This document shows positions 47,191-55,886 of a stretch of DNA of 64,000 bases, in pieces. How positions within the stretch are numbered: the stretch's first letter is position 1; each line of letters starts with the position of its first letter. The notes below the pieces were generated by a model that saw only the letters and a program-made list of their open reading frames with translations, was not told where the DNA came from and did no database searches. A program made the position numbers and the translations under genes. Source of the stretch: Pseudomonas sp. KBW05 (GTDB taxonomy: Bacteria > Pseudomonadota > Gammaproteobacteria > Pseudomonadales > Pseudomonadaceae); assembly GCF_003852405.1 (NCBI RefSeq), contig NZ_QAJM01000009.1, forward strand, positions 378,998 to 442,997, in the 5' to 3' direction.

Positions 47191-47712
47191 ATGCGAGACC
47201 ATCCTCACCCGCGCGACGGCTTTGACCCCCGCGCCGGCCGCGGTCGCGGCCCCCGGGTATTTGCACCCGGCGACTTGAAATTGCTGCTGCCGGCGCTGAT
47301 CGCCGAACAGCCTTGCCACGGCTATGACCTGATCCGCCAGATCGAAAGCCTGTTCGACGGCGCCTACACCCCCAGCCCCGGCGTGATCTACCCGACCCTG
47401 ACCTTTCTGGAAGAAAGCGATTTGATCCAGGGCGACGCCGACGGCGGAAAAAAGCGCTACACAATCACCGACGCCGGTCGTCTCTTCTTAAGCGAGCAGC
47501 AAGTTGCATTGGACGGTGTGCGCATGCGCATCGACGTGAGCAAACGTTCATTGCGCGGGCATGACCGCCCGCCAGAGATCCACGAGGCGGTGCACAACCT
47601 GCGCCACGCCTTGCACTCGCACCACGGGCGCTGGAGCCCGGAAGAAATCGTTCGTGTCGCGGCGCTGCTCAATCGCACCGCTCAAGCCATTGCCGACGGG
47701 AAAGACCAATGA
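47191..47712 (+). CDS. PadR-family regulator (YqjI-like)
   Basis: This 173-residue protein has a PadR winged helix (LLPALIAEQPCHGYDLIRQIE; PSPGVIYPTLTFLEESDL) and a C-terminal helical part with HSHHGRWSPEE. The N-terminus is short and rich in His, Arg and Gly (MRDHPHPRDGF), recalling the metal-binding extension of E. coli YqjI, a nickel-responsive repressor of a ferric reductase gene. The following gene encodes exactly such a reductase and overlaps by ATGA. Metal sensing here is inference. Confidence 0.87.
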   Translation: MRDHPHPRDGFDPRAGRGRGPRVFAPGDLKLLLPALIAEQPCHGYDLIRQIESLFDGAYTPSPGVIYPTLTFLEESDLIQGDADGGKKRYTITDAGRLFLSEQQVALDGVRMRIDVSKRSLRGHDRPPEIHEAVHNLRHALHSHHGRWSPEEIVRVAALLNRTAQAIADGKDQ

Positions 47713-48476
47713 ACAGCCAAGTGATCCACCGCGTCAGTCACGAAATCAAACGTCGCCGCCTGGAGGTCCTGCGGGTGGTCGATATCACCCCGCGCATGCG
47801 TCGCATCACCTTGGGCGGGCCTGAGCTGGCGGGGTTTGTCAGCCTGGGCAGCGACGATCACATCAAGCTGCTGTTCCCGCAGAACGCCGCCGAACAGGCC
47901 GCGCTGGAAAGCCCGACATTCAGCATCAAGGGTGACGGCCCGCAGCCGGCGATGCGCGACTACACGCCGCGCCGATTCGACCTGGACATCGGCGAACTGG
48001 ACATCGATTTTGTACTGCACGGCGATGGCCCTGCGTCCACCTGGGCCGACCAGGCGCGGGTCGGTCAGCACCTGTATATCGGCGGGCCGCGGGGCTCGAT
48101 GATCGTGCCGGATATCTTCGACAGCTACCTGCTGATCGGCGATGAAACCGCCCTGCCCGCCATCGCGCGGCGTCTGGAGGAGTTGCCGGCCGGGCGCAAA
48201 GTGCTGGCGGTGATCGAGATCGCAGATGTGGCAGAAAAGCAGGCGCTGAACAGCGCGGCCGATGTTGAGGTGATCTGGGTGATTCGTGGCCAGGATGACC
48301 TGGTGGAAACCGTGCGCAAGCTGACGCTGCCGAGTGGTTCGCTGTACAGCTTCGTGGCGACGGAAACCAAGCTGTCGCGCCAAGTGCGGCGCGTGCTGCT
48401 CGACACGCACAAGGTCAACGAGGAATTCCTCAAGGCCGTGGGCTACTGGCGAGCGGAAGGCAGCGAAGAAGAGTAA
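47709..48476 (+). CDS. Siderophore-interacting protein (YqjH/ViuB-like ferric-chelate reductase)
   Basis: This 255-residue flavin reductase releases iron from ferric siderophores using NAD(P)H. It has the FAD-binding domain with MRRITLGGPEL and MRDYTPRRFD (the RxYTxR flavin motif) and the nucleotide-binding half with YLLIGDETALPAIARRLE. The first base of its start lies inside the PadR gene (ATGA). Regulation by that PadR protein is likely. Confidence 0.9.
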   Translation: MNSQVIHRVSHEIKRRRLEVLRVVDITPRMRRITLGGPELAGFVSLGSDDHIKLLFPQNAAEQAALESPTFSIKGDGPQPAMRDYTPRRFDLDIGELDIDFVLHGDGPASTWADQARVGQHLYIGGPRGSMIVPDIFDSYLLIGDETALPAIARRLEELPAGRKVLAVIEIADVAEKQALNSAADVEVIWVIRGQDDLVETVRKLTLPSGSLYSFVATETKLSRQVRRVLLDTHKVNEEFLKAVGYWRAEGSEEE

Positions 48477-48498
48477 CTCTCTGAGGAAGAGTAACCCC

Positions 48499-48526
48499 TG
48501 TGGGAGCGGGCAAGCCCGCTCTCACA
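48499..48526. repeat. Single REP hairpin after the SIP gene
   Basis: TGTGGGAGCGGGC-AAG-CCCGCTCTCACA forms a near-perfect stem, followed by CTTTT on the plus strand. It lies 23 bp after the stop codon, so this solitary REP core may also serve as the operon terminator. Confidence 0.75.
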
Positions 48527-48529
48527 CTT

Positions 48530-49156
48530 TTAAGCCCGTGGTGATTTCAAGGATTTATCCAGACCCACCACCGCTAAAGCAATCAGCACAAACCCCACCA
48601 GAATCCCCCCGGCATTCAAAAACACGTGTGGATAACCAAGGCTGTCCACATCAATGAACGGGTACTGATACTGCCCCAGCAAATGCCCACGCAGCAGCAC
48701 ATAGGCGAAGTACACCAGCGGGTAAACCACCCAGGCGCCGATGTGCTTGAGCTGCAAAGTACCCTTGGGCACACACCGCCACCAGTAGATCAAAAACAGC
48801 ACCGGCATCACGTCGTGGAGCAGTTCGTCGGCGATGAATTGAAAGCCTTCCGGCTGCCACAAATGCCGCAGCAACAGGCTGTACGCCAGCCCAACCACGG
48901 CGATGCTTACGGAAATGCCACTGCTGACCTTGGGGGCGAGGAAAAACCGCTTTGCCGCCGAGTCGCGTTTGACCAGTGCATAACTCAACACCACCACCGC
49001 CAGGGTGTTGGTCAGCACCGTGAAGAAACTGAAAAAGTTGACCAGCCCGCCCAACAGGCTGGCGCCGCTGGACCAGCGTGAATAGAAAATCAGGTATTGC
49101 TGGATCGCCAGCCCCAACCATCCCGCCAGCGCGGCTGCCGCGACAAAGTGCTTCAC
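48530..49156 (-). CDS. Pr6Pr-family six-helix membrane protein
   Basis: This 208-residue integral membrane protein with about six helices (QQYLIFYSRWSSGASLLGGLVNFFSFFTVLTN; VVYPLVYFAYVLLRGHLLG) matches the Pr6Pr membrane family. Start is GTG at 49156. Role unknown. Confidence 0.8.
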   Translation of the reverse strand: MKHFVAAAALAGWLGLAIQQYLIFYSRWSSGASLLGGLVNFFSFFTVLTNTLAVVVLSYALVKRDSAAKRFFLAPKVSSGISVSIAVVGLAYSLLLRHLWQPEGFQFIADELLHDVMPVLFLIYWWRCVPKGTLQLKHIGAWVVYPLVYFAYVLLRGHLLGQYQYPFIDVDSLGYPHVFLNAGGILVGFVLIALAVVGLDKSLKSPRA

Positions 49157-49160
49157 CGGC

Positions 49161-49394
49161 TCAATCCAGCGGGCGTTTGGTGCGCATCAGCTTGACGTAC
49201 AACCCTTCGACTTTCTCCCGCGCCCAAGGGGTTTTGCGCAAAAAGGTCAGGCTCGACTTGATACTCGGATCGCTCTTGAAGCAGCGGATATCAATGCGCT
49301 CGGCCAGGCCGTCCCATTCGTAGTGTTCCACCAGGGTGGTGAGGACGTGTTGCAGAGTCACACCGTGGAGCGGGTCGTTGCTTGTCGCGGTCAT
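49161..49394 (-). CDS. VF530-family small DNA-binding-like protein (DUF2132)
   Basis: This 77-residue protein matches the VF530/DUF2132 family: [51 protein letters not shown] known structure in the family suggests a compact helical fold with possible nucleic-acid binding. It is 4 bp upstream of the Pr6Pr gene, so the two share a transcript. Confidence 0.85.
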   Translation of the reverse strand: MTATSNDPLHGVTLQHVLTTLVEHYEWDGLAERIDIRCFKSDPSIKSSLTFLRKTPWAREKVEGLYVKLMRTKRPLD

Positions 49395-49488
49395 GCCGGG
49401 CCTATGAAAAAAGGGTTACTAAGGTGCACACCTTATCACCCCGCCCGGCCAGTACTAAAAAGTTCCCGTTCCCAGGCTAAAAAGAGAT

Positions 49489-49501
49489 GTTATATTGTAA
49501 C
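49489..49501. promoter_or_regulatory. Zur box upstream of znuD
   Basis: GTTATATTGTAAC differs from the Zur palindrome GTTATANNATAAC by one base in the inner right arm. It lies 43 bp before the znuD start, consistent with zinc repression. Confidence 0.78.
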
Positions 49502-49544
49502 CATACACATCAAATCTTTTCGCCGTTTTGCCAAGGAATGTCCG

Positions 49545-51563
49545 ATGTCCCTCTCTTCTCTGTGGCGTTTGTCCCCGCTTGCCGCCGCCCTGCTGATCAG
49601 TTCCCACGCCCAGGCCCTTGAGCTGCAACCCCAAGTCATCACCGGCAACCCGCTGGGCAGCGAACAACTGGCCTCGCCCACCACCGTGCTGGAAGGTGAT
49701 GACCTGACCCTGCAACAAAAAGGCAGCCTTGGCGAAACCCTCAACAAGCAGCCAGGCGTGTCGTCGTCGTACTTTGGCCCAGGCGCCAGCCGGCCGATCA
49801 TCCGTGGCCAGGACGGCGACCGTATCCGCATCCTGCGCAACGGCGTCGGCGCACTGGATGCGTCGTCGTTGTCCTACGACCACGCGGTACCGCTGGACCC
49901 GGTCAACGTTGACCGTATCGAGATCGTGCGCGGCCCGGCGGCGTTGTTGTACGGCGGTAGCGCCATCGGCGGCGTGGTCAATACCTTCGACAACCGCATC
50001 CCCACCGAAGCCATCGAAGGCATCCACGGTGCTGGCGAATTGCGCTATGGCGGTGCCGACACCACCCGCAGCAGCGCGGGCAGACTGGAGGCCGGCAACG
50101 GCACGTTCGCCTTGCATCTGGACGCCAATGCGCGGGAATTCAACGACCTGAAAATCCCCGGCCAGGCCCGCAGCCGCCACGCCCCTGAAACCGAAGATGC
50201 ACCCGGTAAAAACGGCCGCCTGGGCAACAGCGACGGGCGCCAGGACGGTGGCGCCGTGGGCGGTTCCTACACCTGGGATGACGGTTATGCCGGGCTGTCC
50301 TACAGCAGCTATGACGCGAACTACGGCTCCCCCGCCGAACAGGACGTGCGCATCCGCATGAAGCAGGATCACTACGCGTTCGCCTCGGAAATCCGCAACC
50401 TGCAAGGGCCGTTTACCTCGGTCAAAGTCGACGCCGGCTACACCGATTACGAACACCGCGAGATCGAAGGCGGCGAAACCGGCACGATCTTCAAGAACAA
50501 GGGATATGAAGCCCGCGTCGAAGCCCGTCACCAACCCATCGGCCCGTTCAACGGCGTGGTCGGCGCGCAAGTGACACGCAACGAATTCTCGGCCCTGGGC
50601 GAAGAAGCCTTCGTACCACAGACCGACACCAATGCCGGCGCGCTGTTTATTCTTGAAGAAATGCAGGCCACCGAACGCCTCAAGCTGAGCCTCGGCGGGC
50701 GTCTGGAACACACCAGCGTCGATCCCGACGCCAAGGGCAACGCGCGCTTTGCCGGCGCCGACAAGTCCAATGACTTCACCGCTGGCAGCCTGTCGTCGGG
50801 TGCGGTGTACACCCTCACCCCGATCTGGTCCGTCGCCGCGACCCTGGGCTACACCGAGCGCGCCCCAACCTTCTACGAGCTGTACGCCAATGGCGCCCAC
50901 GTCGCCACCGGCACCTACGAGCTGGGCGACGCCAACCTGAAGAAAGAAAAAGCCGTGTCCAGCGACCTGGCCCTGCGCTTTGACAATGGCACCCACAAGG
51001 GCAGCTTCGGCGTGTTCTACAGCCACTTCTCCAACTACATCGGCCTGCTGGGCAGTGGTCGTACGCTGAACGATGAAGGTGAAGAAGACGCGGCTGGCAT
51101 CCCCGAGTACACGTACTCTGGCGTGCGCGCCCGTTTCGCCGGCTTTGAAGCCCAGGATCACTGGAAACTTGGCGAAGGCGCCTACGGCAAGTTCGCCCTG
51201 GAGCTGTCGGGCGACTACACCCGTGCCACCAACCTCGACACCGGCGAAGCCTTGCCCCGCATCGCCCCGCTGCGCTTGAACAGCGGTTTGTTGTGGGAAC
51301 TGGACCGCTGGCAAGCGCGCATCGACGTGGAACATGCGGCGGGCCAAGGCCGTGTACCGGACAACGAAAGCGGCACCGACGGTTACACCACCCTGGGCGC
51401 CAGCGCGGGCTATCGTTTCAACGTCGGCGGCAGCCAGTGGCTGGCGTTTGTGAACGGTGAAAACCTGACCAACCAAACCGTGCGCTATGCCAGCTCGATT
51501 CTGCGCGATATTGCCCCGGCGCCGGGGCGTAGTGTGCAGTTCGGCGTTCGTACGACGTTCTAA
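49545..51563 (+). CDS. znuD: TonB-dependent zinc receptor ZnuD
   Basis: This 672-residue outer-membrane receptor has a signal peptide ending SSHAQA. The plug domain has VITGNPLGSEQLASPTTVLEG, RPIIRGQDGDRIRIL and RIEIVRGPAALLYGGSAIGGVV. A loop holds His/Asp-rich residues, and the barrel ends in FGVRTTF with terminal phenylalanine. It matches ZnuD-type zinc receptors. The start at 49545 gives the signal peptide; the long upstream in-frame extension is not supported. The Zur box agrees with a zinc-uptake role. Confidence 0.9.
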   Translation: MSLSSLWRLSPLAAALLISSHAQALELQPQVITGNPLGSEQLASPTTVLEGDDLTLQQKGSLGETLNKQPGVSSSYFGPGASRPIIRGQDGDRIRILRNGVGALDASSLSYDHAVPLDPVNVDRIEIVRGPAALLYGGSAIGGVVNTFDNRIPTEAIEGIHGAGELRYGGADTTRSSAGRLEAGNGTFALHLDANAREFNDLKIPGQARSRHAPETEDAPGKNGRLGNSDGRQDGGAVGGSYTWDDGYAGLSYSSYDANYGSPAEQDVRIRMKQDHYAFASEIRNLQGPFTSVKVDAGYTDYEHREIEGGETGTIFKNKGYEARVEARHQPIGPFNGVVGAQVTRNEFSALGEEAFVPQTDTNAGALFILEEMQATERLKLSLGGRLEHTSVDPDAKGNARFAGADKSNDFTAGSLSSGAVYTLTPIWSVAATLGYTERAPTFYELYANGAHVATGTYELGDANLKKEKAVSSDLALRFDNGTHKGSFGVFYSHFSNYIGLLGSGRTLNDEGEEDAAGIPEYTYSGVRARFAGFEAQDHWKLGEGAYGKFALELSGDYTRATNLDTGEALPRIAPLRLNSGLLWELDRWQARIDVEHAAGQGRVPDNESGTDGYTTLGASAGYRFNVGGSQWLAFVNGENLTNQTVRYASSILRDIAPAPGRSVQFGVRTTF

Positions 51564-51581
51564 GCGACACCGTAAATCCCC

Positions 51582-51670
51582 TGTGGGAGCGGGCTTGCTC
51601 GCGAATGCGGTGGATCAGTCACTCATGTATCGACTGACACACCGCATTCGCGAGCAAGCCCGCTCCCACA
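51582..51670. repeat. REPIN downstream of znuD
   Basis: 89-bp inverted REP pair with near-identical arms, starting 18 bp after the znuD stop codon. Confidence 0.9.
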
Positions 51671-51778
51671 TTGGTTTTGCAGCGACGATTCGTCACTGTT
51701 ACCAATTCAGAAATGATGCATATCGCGATTCGCCCTTTCTCTCCAACACAACTCCCTTTATCCTTCCCCGCAACAACC

Positions 51779-51790
51779 TGAAACGTTTCA
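51779..51790. promoter_or_regulatory. PtxS-like palindrome upstream of gcd
   Basis: TGAAACGTTTCA is a perfect 12-bp palindrome. It is the PtxS operator TGAAACCGGTTTCA without the central CG, and PtxS (LacI family) controls glucose-metabolism genes in pseudomonads. It lies 212 bp before gcd. The rest of 51671-52001 holds no gene. Confidence 0.5.
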
Positions 51791-51882
51791 CTCTCCCGGT
51801 CGATCCCATCTTGCCGAATATCCCCCTTCGTAAAGACAGCGCTGTCTTACACCCCTCCGCGCCTGGGAATAAATCGCCCGCC

Positions 51883-51906
51883 TGTGGATAACCGACTTTA
51901 TCCACA
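51883..51906. promoter_or_regulatory. Two perfect inverted DnaA boxes upstream of gcd
   Basis: TGTGGATAA (51883-51891) and TTATCCACA (51898-51906) are both exact DnaA boxes (TTATNCACA) in inverted orientation, 6 bp apart and with matching flanking C and G. They may be a DnaA target or another regulator's operator, 95 bp before the gcd start. Confidence 0.6.
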
Positions 51907-52001
51907 GAAAAACCGAATATCGCTGAACCAAGCCTGTGCTGAATCGTCATCTACAGTGAAGCACGGGGTTACATAATTCCAACGTAACGGAGAAACACAC
52001 T

Positions 52002-54413
52002 ATGAGCACTGATGGTGCTTCAAGTCCAAGCCGCTTGCTGCCCAAGCTGCTAGGCGTCTTGCTGCTGATCATGGGCCTGGCCTTGCTGGCCGGTGGTGTC
52101 AAGCTGAGCATGCTGGGCGGGTCGTTGTACTACCTGCTGGCCGGTATCGGCGTCGGCCTGAGCGGCCTGTTGCTGCTGGCCAACCGCCGCGCCGCGTTGG
52201 GTCTGTACGCGCTGGTGTTGTTCGCCAGCACCGTGTGGGCACTGTGGGAAGTCGGCCTGGACTGGTGGCAGTTGGTGCCGCGCCTGGCCCTGCTGTTCGC
52301 CTTGGGCATCGTCATGTTGCTGCCGTGGGTCCGTCGCCCGCTGCTCAACGGCCAACCGGCGCCACTGGGCACCGGCGCGCTGAGCGTGGCCGTGGTGCTG
52401 GCTGGTGCCACTGCTGTTGCCAGCCAATTCACCAACCCGGGTGAGATCAAAGGCCAACTGGACCGCGACGCTGTACCTGGCATGGCCAGCGCCGCACCGG
52501 CCCAACCCGATGGCGACTGGAATTCCTACGGCCGTTCGGCGTTCGGCGACCGTTACTCGCCACTGGCCCAGATCACCCCGCAAAACGTGAGCAAGCTGGT
52601 GCCGGCGTGGACCTACCGTACCGGCGACCTGCCTGGCCCGAACGATCCAGGCGAGACCACCGCGGAAAACACCCCGCTGAAAGTCAACGGCATGCTCTAC
52701 GTGTGCACCCCGCACAGCCAAGTGATTGCCCTGGACCCGGACACCGGCAAGGAAATCTGGCGCTTCGATCCGAAGATCAGCAGCATGGGCGCCGAGAACT
52801 TCAAAGGCTGGGCCCACATGACCTGCCGCGGCGTGTCGTATCACGATGACGCCGTCTACGCCTCCGAGCAGAGCCCAACCGGCAGCGCCAGCCCGGCGGC
52901 TGCACCGAATGCCTGCCCGAAACGCATCTTCGTACCGACTGCCGACACCCGTCTGATCGCCCTGAACGCCGACACCGGCAAAATGTGCGAAGACTTCGGT
53001 GACAAAGGCCAGGTCGATCTGCGCGCCAATATCGGCGGCTTCGCCCCAGGCGGTTACTACTCCACCTCGCCACCGGCCGTGACCAAGAACCTGGTGGTGA
53101 TCGGCGGCCACGTCACCGATAACGTTTCCACCGACGAGCCGAGCGGCGTGATCCGCGCGTTCGACGTACACACCGGCAAGCTGGTGTGGAACTGGGACAG
53201 CGGCAACCCGGACGACACCACCCCGTTGGCCGAAGGCAAGACCTACACCCGCAACTCGCCGAACATGTGGTCCATGTTCTCGGTGGATGAAAAACTCGGC
53301 ATGCTTTACCTGCCGATGGGCAACCAGATGCCCGACCAATACGGCGGCGACCGTACCGAAGATTCGGAAAAATACAGCGCCGGCCTGACCGCCCTGGACA
53401 TCGACAGCGGCCACGTGAAATGGACCTTCCAGTTCACTCACCATGACCTGTGGGACATGGACGTGGGTGGCCAGCCATCGCTGATCGACATCAAGACCGA
53501 AGCCGGCGTGAAGCAGGCGGTCATGGCATCGACCAAGCAAGGCAGCATCTACGTGCTCGACCGTGCCACCGGCCAGCCTGTGGTGCCGATCCACGAAATC
53601 GCCGTACCGCAAGGCGCAGTCGCTGGCGACCGCACCTCGCCGACCCAGCCCAAGTCCGACCTGAACTTCATGCCGCCGCCGTTGAAAGAACGCGACATGT
53701 GGGGCGTGACTCCGTTCGACCAACTGCTGTGCCGGATTGATTTCAAATCCATGCGCTACGACGGCCCGTTCACCCCGCCATCGCTGCAAGGTTCGATCGT
53801 TTACCCAGGCAACTTCGGCGTGTTCGACTGGGGCGGCATCTCCGTCGACCCGGTTCGTCAGCTGGCCTTCGTCAACCCAAGCTACATGGCGTTCAAGTCC
53901 AAGCTGATCCCGGCCGCCGACATCGCCAAGCAAGGCCCGCGCGTCAGCGAAACCGAAGGCGTGCAGCCGAACAAAGGCGCGCCATACGGCGTGATCCTCG
54001 AAGCGCTGCTGTCGCCACTGGGCCTGCCGTGCCAGGCACCGGCCTGGGGTTATGTGGCGGCGGTCGACCTGACCACCCACAAAACCATCTGGATGCACAA
54101 GAACGGCACCGTGCGTGACAGCTCGCCCGTGCCAATCCCGCTGAGCATGGGCGTGCCTAGCCTGGGCGGCACGTTCACCACCGCCGGTGGCGTCGCGTTC
54201 CTCAGCGGCACCCTGGACCAGTACCTGCGTGCCTACGACGTGAAAAACGGCAAGCAACTGTGGGAAGGCCGCCTGCCAGCAGGCGCGCAAACCACACCGA
54301 TGACCTACACCGGCAAGGACGGCAAGCAATACGTGCTGGTCGTGGCGGGTGGTCATGGTTCCCTGGGTACCAAGCAGGGTGACTATGTGATGGCGTTTAA
54401 ACTGCCGGATTAA
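52002..54413 (+). CDS. gcd: PQQ-dependent membrane glucose dehydrogenase
   Basis: This 803-residue quinoprotein oxidises glucose to gluconate in the periplasm and passes electrons to ubiquinone. Five N-terminal membrane helices (about 12-145) are followed by the eight-bladed PQQ propeller, with GDWNSYGRSAFGDRYSPLAQI, VRDSSPVPIPLSMGVPSLGG and GKQYVLVVAGGHGSLGTK. Length matches the family. Preceded by a possible PtxS site and followed by a strong terminator, so it is likely monocistronic. Confidence 0.96.
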   Translation: MSTDGASSPSRLLPKLLGVLLLIMGLALLAGGVKLSMLGGSLYYLLAGIGVGLSGLLLLANRRAALGLYALVLFASTVWALWEVGLDWWQLVPRLALLFALGIVMLLPWVRRPLLNGQPAPLGTGALSVAVVLAGATAVASQFTNPGEIKGQLDRDAVPGMASAAPAQPDGDWNSYGRSAFGDRYSPLAQITPQNVSKLVPAWTYRTGDLPGPNDPGETTAENTPLKVNGMLYVCTPHSQVIALDPDTGKEIWRFDPKISSMGAENFKGWAHMTCRGVSYHDDAVYASEQSPTGSASPAAAPNACPKRIFVPTADTRLIALNADTGKMCEDFGDKGQVDLRANIGGFAPGGYYSTSPPAVTKNLVVIGGHVTDNVSTDEPSGVIRAFDVHTGKLVWNWDSGNPDDTTPLAEGKTYTRNSPNMWSMFSVDEKLGMLYLPMGNQMPDQYGGDRTEDSEKYSAGLTALDIDSGHVKWTFQFTHHDLWDMDVGGQPSLIDIKTEAGVKQAVMASTKQGSIYVLDRATGQPVVPIHEIAVPQGAVAGDRTSPTQPKSDLNFMPPPLKERDMWGVTPFDQLLCRIDFKSMRYDGPFTPPSLQGSIVYPGNFGVFDWGGISVDPVRQLAFVNPSYMAFKSKLIPAADIAKQGPRVSETEGVQPNKGAPYGVILEALLSPLGLPCQAPAWGYVAAVDLTTHKTIWMHKNGTVRDSSPVPIPLSMGVPSLGGTFTTAGGVAFLSGTLDQYLRAYDVKNGKQLWEGRLPAGAQTTPMTYTGKDGKQYVLVVAGGHGSLGTKQGDYVMAFKLPD

Positions 54414-54427
54414 GCTTCACTGGCAGT

Positions 54428-54466
54428 AAAAAAGGCGGCGACCTGTTGAGGGTCGCCGCCTTTTTT
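54428..54466. terminator. Strong terminator after gcd (bidirectional shape)
   Basis: Stem GGCGGCGACC / GGTCGCCGCC flanked by A6 on the left and T6 on the right, so it can stop transcription from both sides; 14 bp after the gcd stop. Confidence 0.93.
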
Positions 54467-54486
54467 ATGTGCAACTCAGATCAAAA

Positions 54487-54575
54487 TGTGGGAGCGGGCT
54501 TGCTCGCGAATGCGGTGTGTCAGTCAATGCATCTATTGCTGATCCACCGCATTCGCGAGCAAGCCCGCTCCCACA
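54487..54575. repeat. REPIN
   Basis: 89-bp inverted REP pair between convergent gcd and haemoglobin genes, right after the gcd terminator. Confidence 0.9.
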
Positions 54576-54598
54576 TTTGAACGGTGTTGTTCTTTGGA

Positions 54599-55018
54599 TC
54601 AGTGTTCGATCACTTCGCCGCGCATTACCGCCAACCGGGCGATCAGGCGATTCTGTACCGGCACCGAAATCCCCTCTTGATCCATCGCCTTGATCAAGTC
54701 TTCCACCAACGCATTAAAATCACTGCGGCTCACATTCTGCCCCTTATGACTCTCCGCCATGCTGTCCCCGGTATACGTGCACGGCCCGCCCGCCTCCACG
54801 CAAAACTGTTCGATCAGCTTGTTGCGCAAACGCTGGATATCAATGCGCCGAAACCGCTCGACGATGCGTTCATCCCGGGCGATGTTCAGCAGCAGGCCTT
54901 CGACAATCCGCGTGATGCCGGGCATGGCGCCAAGCTCGCGGTACAGGCTGTCATCCTTTGGCGGTTGTTGCGCGCAGGCGCTCAGGCACAGGACGAATAC
55001 CAGCGGTAGCCAGCGCAT
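54599..55018 (-). CDS. Group-1 truncated haemoglobin lipoprotein
   Basis: This 139-residue protein has a lipoprotein signal (MRWLPLVFVLCLSACAQ, lipobox LSAC) and then a truncated haemoglobin fold: SLYRELGAMPGITRIVEG, CTYTGDSMAESHKGQNVS with the likely haem-ligating histidine, and FNALVEDLIKAMD. The signal implies it is membrane-anchored outside the cytoplasm, unlike most truncated haemoglobins. It overlaps the DUF3034 gene by one base (TGATG) and is the last gene of its cluster. May bind oxygen or nitric oxide. Confidence 0.88.
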   Translation of the reverse strand: MRWLPLVFVLCLSACAQQPPKDDSLYRELGAMPGITRIVEGLLLNIARDERIVERFRRIDIQRLRNKLIEQFCVEAGGPCTYTGDSMAESHKGQNVSRSDFNALVEDLIKAMDQEGISVPVQNRLIARLAVMRGEVIEH

Positions 55019-55875
55019 CAGAAACTCCCCTGCACAGACAGATAGGTGCCGTTCTGGTTATCCAGCGTGGCGATTTCACCCAGGCGCGCGTAGGCCAAGA
55101 CAAACGACACATGCTTGTTCGGGAAATAGCCGACAAACACATCGGCCCAATCGCTTTCACCGGCAAACGACAGGTTGTCGGGCTTTTCGCGGTATTCCAC
55201 GCCCACCGCCCAGCGCGGGTTGAACAGCAGCGCCACCGAGCCTTCCTTGAGCAGGCTGCGGCTGTCACGGCGGTCGCCGCCAAAGCCGAGCAGGCCGGTT
55301 TCATTGGCGCGGCTGTAGCGCAGGCTGCCGTTGACCAGCACGTTGTAGCCAAAGGCCGCGCCCATGAACAGGCGGCTGGCGGCGAGGTAGCCTTCGACGT
55401 CGCTGTCGCGCTTGGCACCGACCAGCTTGGGGATGTCGAAATTGGTCTGGTGCTTGTATTCCAGGCCCAGGGACACTTGGGGCAAATCGTCGTAGATCAC
55501 ATCGCCAAACAGCCGCACCTTGAGGCCGAGCACGTCCTGGCCGAGGTTGTCTTCGGGCAGGTTCAGCTTATGCACCAAGGTGCCGAGGTCGAAGCGCTGA
55601 CGGGCGAAAGACACTTCGACGCGATTGTCATAGGCCAGCGCCAACCCGGCCACGTCCAGCCGATAGTCCGGCAGGTTGACCGTGGTGGCGAACGCCGTGG
55701 CACCCCACTCGTGCTGTTCGCCATAACCGGCCAGCACCGCCCACGGCGTGATCCCGCCGCCCGCCGTGCCTTCAATGCTGCTGGCGCCACCGGTGGCGAT
55801 CAGGCGGCCGTTGTCGGCCAGCGCCGTTTGCAGGGTCAGGGCGCCGAGGCAGCCGATCAGAAAAGAAAAACGCAC
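55018..55875 (-). CDS. DUF3034-family outer-membrane-like protein
   Basis: This secreted protein of about 285 residues has a signal peptide (FSFLIGCLGALTLQTALA) and a beta-barrel-like body with ATGGASSIEGTAGGGITPWAVLAGYG and repeated strand patterns ending in VQGSF. It matches the DUF3034 family of unknown function. A GTG start at 55875 gives a proper signal peptide; a long in-frame N-terminal extension overlaps the EAL gene and is less likely. Sits between the GGDEF-EAL and haemoglobin genes. Confidence 0.8.
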   Translation of the reverse strand: MRFSFLIGCLGALTLQTALADNGRLIATGGASSIEGTAGGGITPWAVLAGYGEQHEWGATAFATTVNLPDYRLDVAGLALAYDNRVEVSFARQRFDLGTLVHKLNLPEDNLGQDVLGLKVRLFGDVIYDDLPQVSLGLEYKHQTNFDIPKLVGAKRDSDVEGYLAASRLFMGAAFGYNVLVNGSLRYSRANETGLLGFGGDRRDSRSLLKEGSVALLFNPRWAVGVEYREKPDNLSFAGESDWADVFVGYFPNKHVSFVLAYARLGEIATLDNQNGTYLSVQGSF

Positions 55876-55886
55876 GCTCAGGTCAC

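Noticed and set aside
49455-51476. 673-codon minus-strand frame opposite znuD
   Set aside because: znuD has a signal peptide, plug and barrel motifs and a Zur box; the antisense translation has none.
51487-51891. 134-codon plus-strand frame running from znuD through the REPIN
   Set aside because: It starts inside znuD in another frame, reads through the REPIN and has no ribosome-binding site or domain.
52050-54356. 768-codon minus-strand frame opposite gcd
   Set aside because: Shadow of a firmly identified PQQ glucose dehydrogenase.
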